A stretch of DNA of 64,000 nt from Amycolatopsis deserti (GTDB lineage Bacteria; Actinomycetota; Actinomycetes; Mycobacteriales; Pseudonocardiaceae): assembly GCF_014653945.1 (NCBI RefSeq), contig NZ_BNAU01000002.1, positions 491,914 to 555,913 of the forward strand, given 5' to 3'. The notes beneath the pieces were generated by a model. It ran no database searches, had not been told where the DNA came from, and saw nothing but the letters and a program-made list of their open reading frames with translations. The translations under genes were made by a program, and so were the position numbers. Of the stretch, positions 33,039 to 41,575 are shown piece by piece (positions within the stretch are counted from its first letter, which is position 1; every line of letters begins with the position of its first letter).

Positions 33039-34366
33039 CAGACCTCCTGCAGCGCCAGCCGCTGCGTGCGCAGGGTGGCCGTGGCGCGGTGGGCCGCCAT
33101 GCCCTCCGAGGCGGAGATGACCTCGACGGCGCCGGCGAGGGCGGGCGTGGCTTCGCGCGCGACCCGCTGGTAGGTCAGCGGCCGCAGGAACCGGGACACC
33201 GACAGCCCGGCGCCGTGCCGCGCGCCGCCCGCGGTGGGCAGCACGTGGTTGGTCCCGGCCATGCCCTTGTCGGAGTAGGCGACGGTGCTCCACGGTCCGA
33301 GGAACAGCGACCCGTAGGCGGTCAGGTGGGTGTGGTACCAGTCGTCGTCGGCGGTCTGGATCTCCAGGTGCTCCGGCGCGAGGTCGTCCATCAGCGCCGC
33401 CGCGGTCTCCCGATCGGCCGCCACCGTGATTGAGCCGTGGTCGCGCCACGCGGGGCCGGCGATCGGCGCGGTGGACAGCGTCGCGAGCTGCCGGTCGACC
33501 TCCGCGGCCACCTGGGCCGCCAGCCCGGCGCTGGTCGTGATGAGCGCGGCGGGCGAGTCCGGGCCGTGCTCGGCCTGGCCGAGCAGGTCGGCGGCGACCA
33601 GTTCCGGGTCGGCGGTCTCGTCGGCGATCACGGCCACTTCGGACGGTCCAGCGAGCAGGTCGATCGCCACGGTGCCGAACAGCTGGCGCTTGGCCTCGGC
33701 CACGAACGCGTTGCCCGCGCCGACGAGCATGTCCACCGGCGCGTCGCCGACCAGGCCGTAGGCCATCGCGGCGAGCGCCTGCACCCCGCCGAGCAGGAAA
33801 ACACGGTCCGCTCCGGACACGTACGCGGCGTAGAGCACGGCGGGGTTCGGGCCGCCGTGCGGCTGCGGCGGAGTGCACGCGACGACCGACGGGACGCCGG
33901 CGGCCTTGGCGACGTTGACGGTCATGAACGCGCTGGCGGTCAGCGGGAACCGGCCCGCCGGGAGGTAGGCGCCGACGCGCTGCACCGGGACGTAGCGGTA
34001 TCCGGCGACCAGGCCCGGTTCGAGTTCGACCTCGAGGTCCTTGAGCGTGTCCCGGGACGCCTTGGCGAACGCGGCGGTGCGGGCGGCGCCGAGTTCGATG
34101 GCCGCGCGCAGGTCGTCCGGGAGGGCGTCGCCGCTGCGGCGCATCTCCTCGCGCGAGATCTCCAGGGGACGTCCGTCGTAGCCGTCGAGTTCGGCGGCGT
34201 AGCGGGTGACGGCGCCCAGTCCCTCGGCGCGGATCTTCTCGAGCATGCGCGTCACGGTGTCGATGACGCCCGGGTCGCGCTGGGCGGGGGCGCCCCCGGA
34301 CGCGGGCTCCTTGACGACGGTGAACCGGCCGGCGAAGCGGCGCTGGGTGGCTTCGGTGAAGTACAT
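33038..34366 (-). CDS. Histidinol dehydrogenase-family paralogue
   Basis: 442 aa. Keeps the HisD metal and base residues: GQAEHGPDSPAALITT, LAPEHLEIQT, YSDKGMAGTNHVLPT and the His in SEGMAAHRATATLR. It is clearly diverged from the copy at 27901-29202, with a different N-terminus (MYFTEATQRRFAGRF). Coupled to a nitrilase gene, so the product may be a nitrogen-containing acid. Divergent from a LysR regulator. Confidence 0.85.
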   Translation of the reverse strand: MYFTEATQRRFAGRFTVVKEPASGGAPAQRDPGVIDTVTRMLEKIRAEGLGAVTRYAAELDGYDGRPLEISREEMRRSGDALPDDLRAAIELGAARTAAFAKASRDTLKDLEVELEPGLVAGYRYVPVQRVGAYLPAGRFPLTASAFMTVNVAKAAGVPSVVACTPPQPHGGPNPAVLYAAYVSGADRVFLLGGVQALAAMAYGLVGDAPVDMLVGAGNAFVAEAKRQLFGTVAIDLLAGPSEVAVIADETADPELVAADLLGQAEHGPDSPAALITTSAGLAAQVAAEVDRQLATLSTAPIAGPAWRDHGSITVAADRETAAALMDDLAPEHLEIQTADDDWYHTHLTAYGSLFLGPWSTVAYSDKGMAGTNHVLPTAGGARHGAGLSVSRFLRPLTYQRVAREATPALAGAVEVISASEGMAAHRATATLRTQRLALQEV

Positions 34367-34424
34367 GCCCGGAAAGCTAGTTCGGCTCCGGCCACAGGAC
34401 CACCTTGTCTTCCGTTGGGAGACC

Positions 34425-34430
34425 TATAGC
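34425..34430 (+). promoter_or_regulatory. TATAGC -10 element for a leaderless lysR-like mRNA
   Basis: The hexamer is 8 nt before the GTG at 34439, the spacing expected when transcription starts at the start codon. No ribosome-binding site precedes the GTG. Confidence 0.4.
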
Positions 34431-34438
34431 ATTTCCTT

Positions 34439-35392
34439 GTGACTCTGACGCAGTTGCGCGCGCTGGTGGCGGCCGCCGAACTCGGTTCGTTCACCGCCGC
34501 CGGAAACGCGCTCGGCTACACGCAGGCGGCGGTCTCGGAACTGGTGCGCCGCCTGGAGGAGGAGTGCGGGCTGCAGCTGTTCCACCGCGGCGGGCGCAAG
34601 CTGACGCTCACCCCCGCGGGCGCGCAGTTGCTGCCGCACGCGCAGCAGACCGTGTCCGCGGCGCAGAACGCCGAGGACACGGTGAAGGCGGTGCGCGGGC
34701 TGACCGGCGGGGTGGCCTCGTTCGGCCTGTTCCGCAACGCCGACTTCTACCTGCTGGCCGAGCTCGGCGAGCGCTTCGCCACCGCGCACCCGGACGTGCG
34801 CGTCCGGCTGGTCGGGGTCAACGCCGCGCGCGTCGCGGAAGCGGTCGCGGCCGGGGACCTGGAAGCGGGCATCGTGGTCCTGCCGGTCACCCCGGCCGGG
34901 CTGGAGGTCACGCCGCTGGCGCGGGACGAGGTGCTCTACGTGTCGACGGACCCGGCGCACGTGGCGGCGCCGGTGGACATCGCGACGATGGCCGCGCGGC
35001 GGCTCGTCCTCTACGACGCGCACGTGGGCTGGGCGGACCCGGACCGGCTGCAGCTGGCCGAGCGGGCGCAGGTGGCCGGGGTGCGGCTGGAGCCGTTCAT
35101 CGAGGTCGAGCAGGCCCAGGCAGCGCTGCACCTGGTCGCGCGCGGGCTCGGTGACACGTTCCTCTCCCGCGCGGTGGCCGAGCGGCTGCTGCGCACCGAA
35201 GGGCTGCGCCTGCACACCACGACCTTCGACCCGCCGCTGCACAACACGTTCGCGCTCGTCCGGCGGCAGCACAGCCGGCTCTCCCCCGCCACCGCCGAGC
35301 TCGCCCGGCTCGCCGTGGACCTGCTGATGCGCAACGAGATGCTCGAACACCGGCGGCCCCTCCCGCGCGGGGAGGGGCCGCCGGTGTCCTGA
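34439..35392 (+). CDS. LysR-family transcriptional regulator
   Basis: 317 aa. HTH: LRALVAAAELGSFTAAGNAL, then YTQAAVSELVRRLEEECGLQ, then LTLTPAGAQLLPHAQQTV. The effector domain runs VASFGLFRNADFYLLAELGE and onward. GTG start with a -10-like TATAGC at 34425-34430, consistent with a leaderless transcript. The last 15 codons (EHRRPLPRGEGPPVS) are encoded by a long terminator hairpin. Divergent from the HisD-nitrilase pair, the likely target. Confidence 0.88.
   Translation: MTLTQLRALVAAAELGSFTAAGNALGYTQAAVSELVRRLEEECGLQLFHRGGRKLTLTPAGAQLLPHAQQTVSAAQNAEDTVKAVRGLTGGVASFGLFRNADFYLLAELGERFATAHPDVRVRLVGVNAARVAEAVAAGDLEAGIVVLPVTPAGLEVTPLARDEVLYVSTDPAHVAAPVDIATMAARRLVLYDAHVGWADPDRLQLAERAQVAGVRLEPFIEVEQAQAALHLVARGLGDTFLSRAVAERLLRTEGLRLHTTTFDPPLHNTFALVRRQHSRLSPATAELARLAVDLLMRNEMLEHRRPLPRGEGPPVS
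35347..35387. terminator. 18-bp perfect hairpin inside the 3' end of the lysR-like gene
   Basis: Arms 35347-35364 and 35370-35387, loop of 5 nt, no mismatch. It lies between convergent genes and overlaps the coding end of the LysR gene. Likely bidirectional terminator. Confidence 0.85.
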
Positions 35393-35400
35393 GGAGGAAC

Positions 35401-36738
35401 TCAGCGCGCGAACTTGTCGGCCGACAGCTCGCTGCGGAAGGTCTCCTTCATGAAGAAGGTGATCACCACCAGCGCCAGCACCGCCGCCACCGCCAGGTAG
35501 ACCCACACGGCGTAGATCGTGCCGAAGGTCGACACCAGCAGCGTCGCGACGAACGGCGTGATGCCCATGAAGATCGAGAACGAGCTGTTGTAGGCGATCG
35601 AGCTGGCGCTGAACCGGGTGCGGGTGGCGAACAGCTCCGCCGCGCACACGGTGACGATGCCGGTCAGGAAGAACTCCGGGATGATGTAGATCAGCTGGCT
35701 GGCGACCGCGCCGCCGAAGGTGCCCGACTGGCCGACCCAGAACGCCAGCGGCACCAGGAAGATGCAGCACAGCGCGCCGGTGATCAGCATCGGCTTGCGC
35801 CCGATCCGGTCGGAGATCGCGCCGGCCAGCGGCAGCAGCGGGATCAGCACGGCGACCGAGATCATGTTGGACAGCCAGGCCGCCGACTTGGGCAGGCCGA
35901 GCGTGTCGGACAGGTACTCCGGGTAGAAGGTGACCCAGGTGTAGGACAGGATCGCCAGCATGATGGAGGCGCCGCAGAACACCAGGATCGGGCGCCACTG
36001 GGACCGCAGGGCCTCGCGGAACGGCGCGGCGACGACGTTGGTGCCGTGGTCGGTGGCGGCGACGAACTCCGGCGACTCCTCGATCCGGCTGCGCAGCCAG
36101 ACCCCGATCAGGCACAGCGGCAGGACCGCCAGGAACGGGATGCGCCAGCCCCAGCTGTGCAGCGCCTCGTCGGTGAACACCGCGCTCATCAGCGCGGCGA
36201 CGCCGGCGCCGGCGAGGATGCCGAAGAAGCAGCTGTTGGACGCGAAGGAGGTGTAGAACCCGCGGCGGCGCGGCTCGGCCCACTCGACCACGAACGCGAC
36301 CGCGCCGACGTACTCGCCGCCGGCGACCATGCCCTGCACGACCCGCAGCAACAGCAGGATCACCGGCGCGGCCAGCCCGATCTGGTGGTAGGTGGGCAGC
36401 ACGCCGATCAGGGCCGTGGAGATGCCCATGAACACGACCGTCCACAGCAGAACCCGCTTGCGGCCGAACCGGTCGCCCCACCGGCCGAGGATGGTCCCGC
36501 CGAGCGGGCGGACCAGGCACGCGATCGCGATCACCGCGTAGGCGCTCAGCACACTGGCCGTGTGGTCGCTCGCCGGGAAGAACGAGGCGGCGAGGACGGG
36601 CGCCATGTAGCCGTACAACCCGTAGTCGAACTGTTCGACGAAGTTGCCGATACTGCCCGCGACGATGGTGCGGCGGATCACCTTCCGGCGTCCGGGCGCG
36701 TCGGCGGGCGCGGCGGTGGTCGGCGCGACGGTGGACAT
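35401..36738 (-). CDS. MFS transporter, metabolite:H+ symporter (MHS) type
   Basis: 445 aa, 12 helices. AGSIGNFVEQFDYGLYGYMA in helix 1, GRWGDRFGRKRVLLWTVV (motif A), LRVVQGMVAGGEYVGAVAF, RIEESPEF and ISDRIGRKPMLITGAL are MHS (ShiA/KgtP/ProP-like) motifs. ATG at 36738 follows GGAGGTG. A 14-bp LacI-type palindrome lies 34 nt upstream, which predicts co-regulation with the cupin operon, so it likely imports that pathway's carboxylate substrate. Confidence 0.88.
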   Translation of the reverse strand: MSTVAPTTAAPADAPGRRKVIRRTIVAGSIGNFVEQFDYGLYGYMAPVLAASFFPASDHTASVLSAYAVIAIACLVRPLGGTILGRWGDRFGRKRVLLWTVVFMGISTALIGVLPTYHQIGLAAPVILLLLRVVQGMVAGGEYVGAVAFVVEWAEPRRRGFYTSFASNSCFFGILAGAGVAALMSAVFTDEALHSWGWRIPFLAVLPLCLIGVWLRSRIEESPEFVAATDHGTNVVAAPFREALRSQWRPILVFCGASIMLAILSYTWVTFYPEYLSDTLGLPKSAAWLSNMISVAVLIPLLPLAGAISDRIGRKPMLITGALCCIFLVPLAFWVGQSGTFGGAVASQLIYIIPEFFLTGIVTVCAAELFATRTRFSASSIAYNSSFSIFMGITPFVATLLVSTFGTIYAVWVYLAVAAVLALVVITFFMKETFRSELSADKFAR

Positions 36739-36772
36739 GACACCTCCATTGTGCCACAACGGCTGAGCCGTT

Positions 36773-36786
36773 TGCATACGTATGGA
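36773..36786. promoter_or_regulatory. LacI-type operator TGCATACGTATGGA, MHS transporter promoter
   Basis: Central 10 bp CATACGTATG is a perfect palindrome, 34 nt upstream of the transporter ATG. Matches the operators next to the LacI gene. Confidence 0.7.
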
Positions 36787-36860
36787 GAGCAACATAGGTC
36801 GGTCGTGAGGTGCGGTCAAGACGCAGATCACAGCGGGATGTCCGCTCTTGCCGTCGATCA

Positions 36861-36874
36861 TGCATACGGATACA
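36861..36874. promoter_or_regulatory. LacI-type operator TGCATACGGATACA, SnoaL-like gene promoter
   Basis: 12 of 14 positions match TGCATACGTATGCA. Located 37 nt upstream of the ATG at 36912. Confidence 0.62.
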
Positions 36875-36911
36875 GTCGGCGTGCCCGTCCCCTGCACGGA
36901 AAGGACCCCTC

Positions 36912-37904
36912 ATGCCCCTCGATCCGGTCGCCTACCAGCCCTACGAGGACCCGGACGACTTCATCCGCGAGGTCACCGACCGGATCTGGGTCCAGCGCGA
37001 CATCTCCTACATCGTCGACAACTACGAGCCGGACTCGATCGTCCACGGCGGCCTGGGCACGGTGGTCGGCCGGGACGGGGTGATCGAAGGCAGCCTGATG
37101 CGGATCGCGCAGGTGCCGCAGCACGTGGGCCAGGCCGAGGACGTGGTGTGGGAGGCCCGCGGCGACGACGCCTTCCTCAGCTCGCACCTGGTGTTCTCCG
37201 CGGACACGCACATCGTGAACGGCGTGCCGACGCCGATCCGCAAGCGCACCATCGCCAACTGCCTCTACCGCCGCGGGCGGATGGTGGAGGAGTGGGTCGT
37301 GCGTGACGACCTCGCCGACTGCCTGCAGCTCGGGCTGGACCCGGCGGAGGTGGCGCGGGGCCTGCGGTTCCGCGGCTACGAGGGCTCGATGACCAAGCCG
37401 GCCCCGGCGGACGTCCTGACGGCGGGCGACAGCGGCCCGCGCCCGGACGACCACCGGCCGGAGTGCGAGATGGTGCTGGAGTTCATCGAGGAGGTGTGGA
37501 ACTCGCGCCGGCTGCACAAGGTCACCGACTTCATGCCGCGCGATCTGTTCCTGCACACGATCGGCGACCGGACGGTCCTCCGCCCGGACGGCTACCAGCG
37601 CGACCTGCTCACCCAGGTCGCCCCGTTCCCGGACGCGCGGTTCGAGGTGCGCGACATCCAGACCAACGACGCGGAGCGGTACGCCGGGCTGCGGATCGCG
37701 GTGCTGTGGGTGATGAAGGGCTCCTACCGGGGCGTGCCGGAGTTCGGGCCGCTGACGGGGCAGCCGGTCGACCTGATCGGGGTGTCGCAGTTCCTGGTGC
37801 AGGGCGGCCGCATCACGCGCGAGATCCGCGTGTTCGACCAGATCGCGCTGCGGGCGCAGATCAACAGCCACGAGAGCTCGTTCACGGACACGAACATCTA
37901 CTGA
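36912..37904 (+). CDS. Tandem SnoaL-like (NTF2-fold) domain protein
   Basis: 330 aa with two SnoaL/NTF2-like halves. First half: DRIWVQRDISYIVDNYEPDS, VHGGLGTVVGRDGVIEGSLM, NCLYRRGRMVEEWVVRDDLA. Second half: EFIEEVWNSRRLHKVTDFM, LFLHTIGDRTVLRPDGYQRD, GVSQFLVQGGRITREIRVFD. SnoaL domains act as small-molecule cyclases, isomerases or hydratases. GAAAGGACC ribosome site. A LacI-type palindrome upstream places it in the predicted regulon; its reaction is unknown. Confidence 0.8.
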   Translation: MPLDPVAYQPYEDPDDFIREVTDRIWVQRDISYIVDNYEPDSIVHGGLGTVVGRDGVIEGSLMRIAQVPQHVGQAEDVVWEARGDDAFLSSHLVFSADTHIVNGVPTPIRKRTIANCLYRRGRMVEEWVVRDDLADCLQLGLDPAEVARGLRFRGYEGSMTKPAPADVLTAGDSGPRPDDHRPECEMVLEFIEEVWNSRRLHKVTDFMPRDLFLHTIGDRTVLRPDGYQRDLLTQVAPFPDARFEVRDIQTNDAERYAGLRIAVLWVMKGSYRGVPEFGPLTGQPVDLIGVSQFLVQGGRITREIRVFDQIALRAQINSHESSFTDTNIY

Positions 37905-37922
37905 GCGCTCGGCGCCGCCCGG

Positions 37923-38021
37923 TCAGCGGGGTGGCCGGGCGGCGATCAGCACCGCCGCCGTGATGATCGTTGCGGCCACGAGCAGCGCGAGGAGGCCGGC
38001 GTCCACCAGCGCGTCGGTCAT
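37923..38021 (-). CDS. 32-aa single-helix membrane protein coupled to TerC
   Basis: Short N-terminus MTDALVDAG, then one hydrophobic helix (LLALLVAATIITAAVLIAA) and a basic end RPPR. The ATG at 38021 overlaps the terC-like stop codon (ATGA), so it should be translated with TerC. The length, helix and charged tail are typical of small regulators or subunits of membrane proteins. It may bind or stabilise TerC (inference). Confidence 0.6.
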   Translation of the reverse strand: MTDALVDAGLLALLVAATIITAAVLIAARPPR

Positions 38022-39028
38022 GATCGGCTCCGCGTGGCCGGTTCCTCACGGCGCGAGCGCGATCGCAGGCTGGTCACCGTGACCGTGGCCAGGATCAGCA
38101 CGATCACCAGCAGCGAGACCGGCGTCGGGATGGTCGGCACCCCCGGCCACACCTCGTGCGCCCAGTGCAGCACCAGCTTGACCCCGATGAAGGCCAGGAT
38201 CACGGCCAGGCCGTGGTTGAGGTGCGTGAGCTTGGCCAGCGCGGTGTGCAGCACGAAGTACAGCGCGCGCAGGCCGAGCAGCGCGAAGGCGTTCGTGGTG
38301 AAGACGAGGAACGGGTCCTCGGTGATGCCGTAGACCGCGGGCACCGAGTCGACCGCGAAGACCACGTCCGTGGCGAAGACGGCCACCACCACGAGCGTCA
38401 GCGGCGTCAGGGCGCGGCGCCCCTGTTCGCGGACCACCAGGCGCGTGCCGCGGTAGTCGTCGGTCACCGGCATCAGCTTGCGCAGCAGCCGGACCGACCG
38501 CATCCGCGACACGTCGCGGTCGACTTCCGGGCCGCGCAGCGCCTCGTGCAGGATCTTGACCGCCGAGGCGAACAGGATCGCGCCGAACACCAGGAAGGCC
38601 CACGTCCCGGCCTGCAGCAGCGCCGCACCGGCGGCGATGAAGACGCCCCGCAGCACCAGCGCGCCGACGATCCCGTAGAGCAGCACCCGCTGCTGCACCT
38701 CGACCGGGACGGCGAACGCCGCCAGCAGCAACATGAAGACGAACAGGTTGTCGACCGACAGCGACTTCTCGACGACGAACCCGGTGGCGAACTCCAGCGC
38801 CTGCGGCCCGCCGAACGCGGTCCACAACCACAGCGCGAACAGCAGCGGCAGGGTCAGGTAGAACACCGACCACCCGGCGGCCTCGCGCAGGGACACCTCG
38901 TGCGGCCGCCGGGTGACCAGGAAGTCGGTCACCAGCAGGGCCAGCAGCACGGCGATGCTGATCCCCCACAGCCAGGGTGTGCCGATCGACGACGTGGGCG
39001 CGGCAACGACAACGACGGGGTGTGGCAT
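38018..39028 (-). CDS. TerC-family integral membrane protein (Mn2+ export type)
   Basis: 336 aa, about 9 helices. EKSLSVDNLFVFMLLLAAFA, AVFATDVVFAVDSVPAVYGI (both with the conserved acidic DN/D-x-V-x-D metal residues), FTTNAFALLGLRALYFVLH and HGLAVILAFIGVKLVLHW match TerC/Alx/MeeF proteins, which export or metalate with Mn2+. ATG at 39028 follows GAGGAGGCC. The leader matches the yybP-ykoY manganese riboswitch, which agrees with this role. A 32-aa membrane peptide is coupled to its stop. Confidence 0.88.
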   Translation of the reverse strand: MPHPVVVVAAPTSSIGTPWLWGISIAVLLALLVTDFLVTRRPHEVSLREAAGWSVFYLTLPLLFALWLWTAFGGPQALEFATGFVVEKSLSVDNLFVFMLLLAAFAVPVEVQQRVLLYGIVGALVLRGVFIAAGAALLQAGTWAFLVFGAILFASAVKILHEALRGPEVDRDVSRMRSVRLLRKLMPVTDDYRGTRLVVREQGRRALTPLTLVVVAVFATDVVFAVDSVPAVYGITEDPFLVFTTNAFALLGLRALYFVLHTALAKLTHLNHGLAVILAFIGVKLVLHWAHEVWPGVPTIPTPVSLLVIVLILATVTVTSLRSRSRREEPATRSRS

Positions 39029-39049
39029 GGCGAGGCCTCCTCGAACACG

Positions 39050-39160
39050 GTCAGCGTCCGAGGTCTCCTTCACCCGCTGTCAGCGGGCGCCCCGCCGGGG
39101 ACACGCCGGGTGTCCGTACTGACCGGCCAGGACCTTGGGAAGTACTCCCCTCGCGAGCCA
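39050..39160 (-). promoter_or_regulatory. Probable yybP-ykoY manganese riboswitch upstream of terC
   Basis: On the minus strand the leader has CGAGGGGAGTA (39153-39143) and GGAGACCTCG (39068-39059). CGAGG and CCTCG pair as P1, enclosing the GGGGAGUA and GAGACC elements of the yybP-ykoY consensus. Between them are hairpins GGACAC/GUGUCC and CCCGCU/AGCGGG. Downstream, the ribosome site sits in CGAGGAGGCCTCG (39043-39031), which can fold on itself or compete with P1, so translation control is plausible. Known members bind Mn2+ and often precede terC-type genes. Confidence 0.72.
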
Positions 39161-39315
39161 GTATCAGGCAAACCGGACATGACTGTAAAGAGTGGTCACC
39201 CGGACGCGCTGCGCGCACCGGCCACCGCCCGCCGGAGGTGACCGTTGCCGTCAGGTCAGCGCTGGCTGTACTGTTCGCTGCTGCTCGGCGCCACACGCAG
39301 AGCGGAGGCGACTCC

Positions 39316-39959
39316 ATGACCGACCCGCTCCACCTGCCCGTCACCCCACCGGACACCTGCTCCGCCACCGAACGGCGGAGCACTCTCGAGCGCCGCGTCC
39401 GGCTGCTGGTCGCCGCCACCATCACCTACAACGTCGTCGAGGCCGTCGTCGCCATCTCGGCCGGCACCGTCGCCTCCTCGACCGCGCTGGTCGGCTTCGG
39501 GCTGGACTCGGTGATCGAGGTCGCCTCGGCCGCCGCCGTGGCCTGGCAGTTCTCCGGCGCCGATCTCCACGCCCGGGAACGCACCGCGCTGAAGGTGATC
39601 GCGGTGTCGTTCTTCGCGCTGGCCGCCTACGTCACCGTCGAACCGCGCGCAGCTTGGTCGGCGCAGATGCGGCCGAGCACTCCACCGTCGGGATCGCGCT
39701 GGCCGCGGCGTCGCTGCTGGTCATGCCGGTCCTGTCCTACGCCCAGCGGCGCGCCGGCCGGGAACTCGGCTCCGCCAGCGCGGTCGCCGACTCCAAGCAG
39801 ACCCTGCTCTGCACCTACCTGTCCGGCGTGCTGCTGGCGGGGCTGCTGCTCAACTCGCTGTTCGGCTGGTCGTGGGCGGACCCGGTCGTCGCGCTGGTCA
39901 TCGCCGCGGTCGCGGTCAAGGAGGGCCGCGAAGCCTGGCGCGGCGAGCACTGCTGCTGA
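39316..39959 (+). pseudogene. Cation diffusion facilitator-type transporter, frameshifted
   Basis: Reading from ATG 39316: LERRVRLLVAATITYNVVEA, VGFGLDSVIEVASAAAVAWQ and FFALAAYVTVE. The frame then must change near 39640-39646 to continue as RSLVGADAAEHSTVGIALAA, LGSASAVADSKQTLLCTYLS, WADPVVALVIAAVAVKEGRE and end at 39959. One missing base in GTCGAACCGCGCGC explains it. Restored length is about 214 aa with 5-6 helices and the CDF-type metal Asp pairs. Uncorrected, the 39316 frame reads into noise. It may be a true mutation or a sequencing error. Confidence 0.82.
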
Positions 39960-39960
39960 A

Positions 39961-41469
39961 CTACTCGTGCACGGCCAGCGCGATCAGCATCGCCAGCCGC
40001 CGGGCCGGATCGGTGAGGTCCAGGCCGGGCACCGCCGCCGTGGTGCGGCGCAAGCGGTTGCGCACCGTGTTCTGGTGGACGTCCAGCGCGGCGGCGGCGC
40101 GGGCCAAGTCGCCCTGCGCCTCCAGCCACGCGCGCAGCGTCGGGAGCAGTTCGGTGCCGTGCACGGCGTCGTGTTCGGCCAACCGTGCCACCGGGCCGCG
40201 GGCCGGAATCCGGCCGGTCGCCGCCGCCGAACGCAAGCGCTGCAAGAGCACCTGGTGCCAGGAATCGTCGTAGCACACGGCTTCCCCGTGGCCGAGCCGG
40301 TCGTGCAACGTCAGGCACTCGTCGGACTCGCGGCGCCCGGCCGGCAGCTCCGCGACCTCGCACTCCCCGGACACGCCGGCCACGATCCGCAGGTGCGCGG
40401 GCAGGCCGGTGACGAGTTGCCGCACCCAGTGGAACGCCGGCGCCGGATCGGCGGCGGGCAGCACGGTGTAGACGGTGTTGCCGAACAGGGTGCTGCGCCC
40501 GACCCGCGACCACCCGAACCCGGTCGTGGCGCGCTCGAACGCGAGCAGCAGACCGGCGTTGCGCTCGGCCGCGGTGTGCGCCTGCACCGCGACGACCCGC
40601 AGGCCGGATGCGGGCAGGCCGAGCTTCCGGATCACCGCGTCGGCGTCCGGATCGCCTTCGAGGAGCTGGATGACCAGCTCGGACTCCACCTGCCGCTCCA
40701 GGTCCGCGCTGACCCGCCAGCGCAGCAGGTGCAGCGCGACCGTGCGCGCCCCGTCGGTGAGGATGCGCGCCCGCGTGGCGTCCAGCGGCGCGGTGCACGA
40801 CACCCACACCGACCCCAGCAGTTCCCGGCCGGCGCGCACCGCGACGACCGAGCGGCCGTGCAGCCCGTGCTCGGGTGAGGCCGGCACGAACAGCGGCTCA
40901 TCGGAGCGGGCGAGGTGGGTGAACACGCCCTGCCGCTCGAACAGCGCCCGCACCCGGTCCGGCACGCGGCGGCCCAGGATGGTGTCCTGCCGCACCGGAT
41001 CGGCCTCGTGCTGCTCGCTGGAGTAGGCCATCACGCGGGAGGACTGGTCCTCGATGGTGACCGGCCCGCCCACCGCGGCGGCGATGGTGTCGGCCAGGGC
41101 GGACAGGTCGGCCGGGCCGCGGCCGGACTCGGTCTCGCGGCCCTCCAGCACGAGCCCGTAGACCACGCCGGCGACCTGGCTCCAGGACACGCTCGGCTCC
41201 ACCACCAGCACGGCGATGCCGTCCGCGGCGGGCGCGGGGGCTTCGGTGGTGCGCACGACCACCACCACCGCCCGGGCCTGGCGCGCGAGCCGGATCGCCT
41301 CGGACACCGTGGGCACGCCGACGGCGAGGAAGATGTCGCCCACCCCGGACTCCTGCCGCACCGGGTCGTGCAGGGCGACGCTGCGCAGCTCGACCTCACG
41401 GTCGGCGGACCCGAGCAGCCGCGCGCCGTAGGTGCCGAGGATCGTGATCAGACGGTCGAGCTTGACCAT
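39961..41469 (-). CDS. PucR-family transcriptional regulator
   Basis: 502 aa. N-terminal PucR-like sensor (GDIFLAVGVPTVSEAIRLAR), a GAF/GGDEF-like middle region (VTIEDQSSRVMAYSS), and the C-terminal PucR helix-turn-helix LRAWLEAQGDLARAAAALDV followed by HQNTVRNRLRR. The family activates purine, amino-acid or GABA use. Divergent from a D-amino-acid dehydrogenase-like gene, its likely target. Ends 2 nt from the convergent CDF gene. Confidence 0.88.
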   Translation of the reverse strand: MVKLDRLITILGTYGARLLGSADREVELRSVALHDPVRQESGVGDIFLAVGVPTVSEAIRLARQARAVVVVVRTTEAPAPAADGIAVLVVEPSVSWSQVAGVVYGLVLEGRETESGRGPADLSALADTIAAAVGGPVTIEDQSSRVMAYSSEQHEADPVRQDTILGRRVPDRVRALFERQGVFTHLARSDEPLFVPASPEHGLHGRSVVAVRAGRELLGSVWVSCTAPLDATRARILTDGARTVALHLLRWRVSADLERQVESELVIQLLEGDPDADAVIRKLGLPASGLRVVAVQAHTAAERNAGLLLAFERATTGFGWSRVGRSTLFGNTVYTVLPAADPAPAFHWVRQLVTGLPAHLRIVAGVSGECEVAELPAGRRESDECLTLHDRLGHGEAVCYDDSWHQVLLQRLRSAAATGRIPARGPVARLAEHDAVHGTELLPTLRAWLEAQGDLARAAAALDVHQNTVRNRLRRTTAAVPGLDLTDPARRLAMLIALAVHE

Positions 41470-41575
41470 GTGCGAATCCTACAAGCCCAACCCGGCAAAT
41501 TGTGCGTTTGGGACACCGTGCTCCCCGGCCGGCGGAGCGATGCTCGGGACGGAACGCCGAGTCAGGGAGGTTGCG

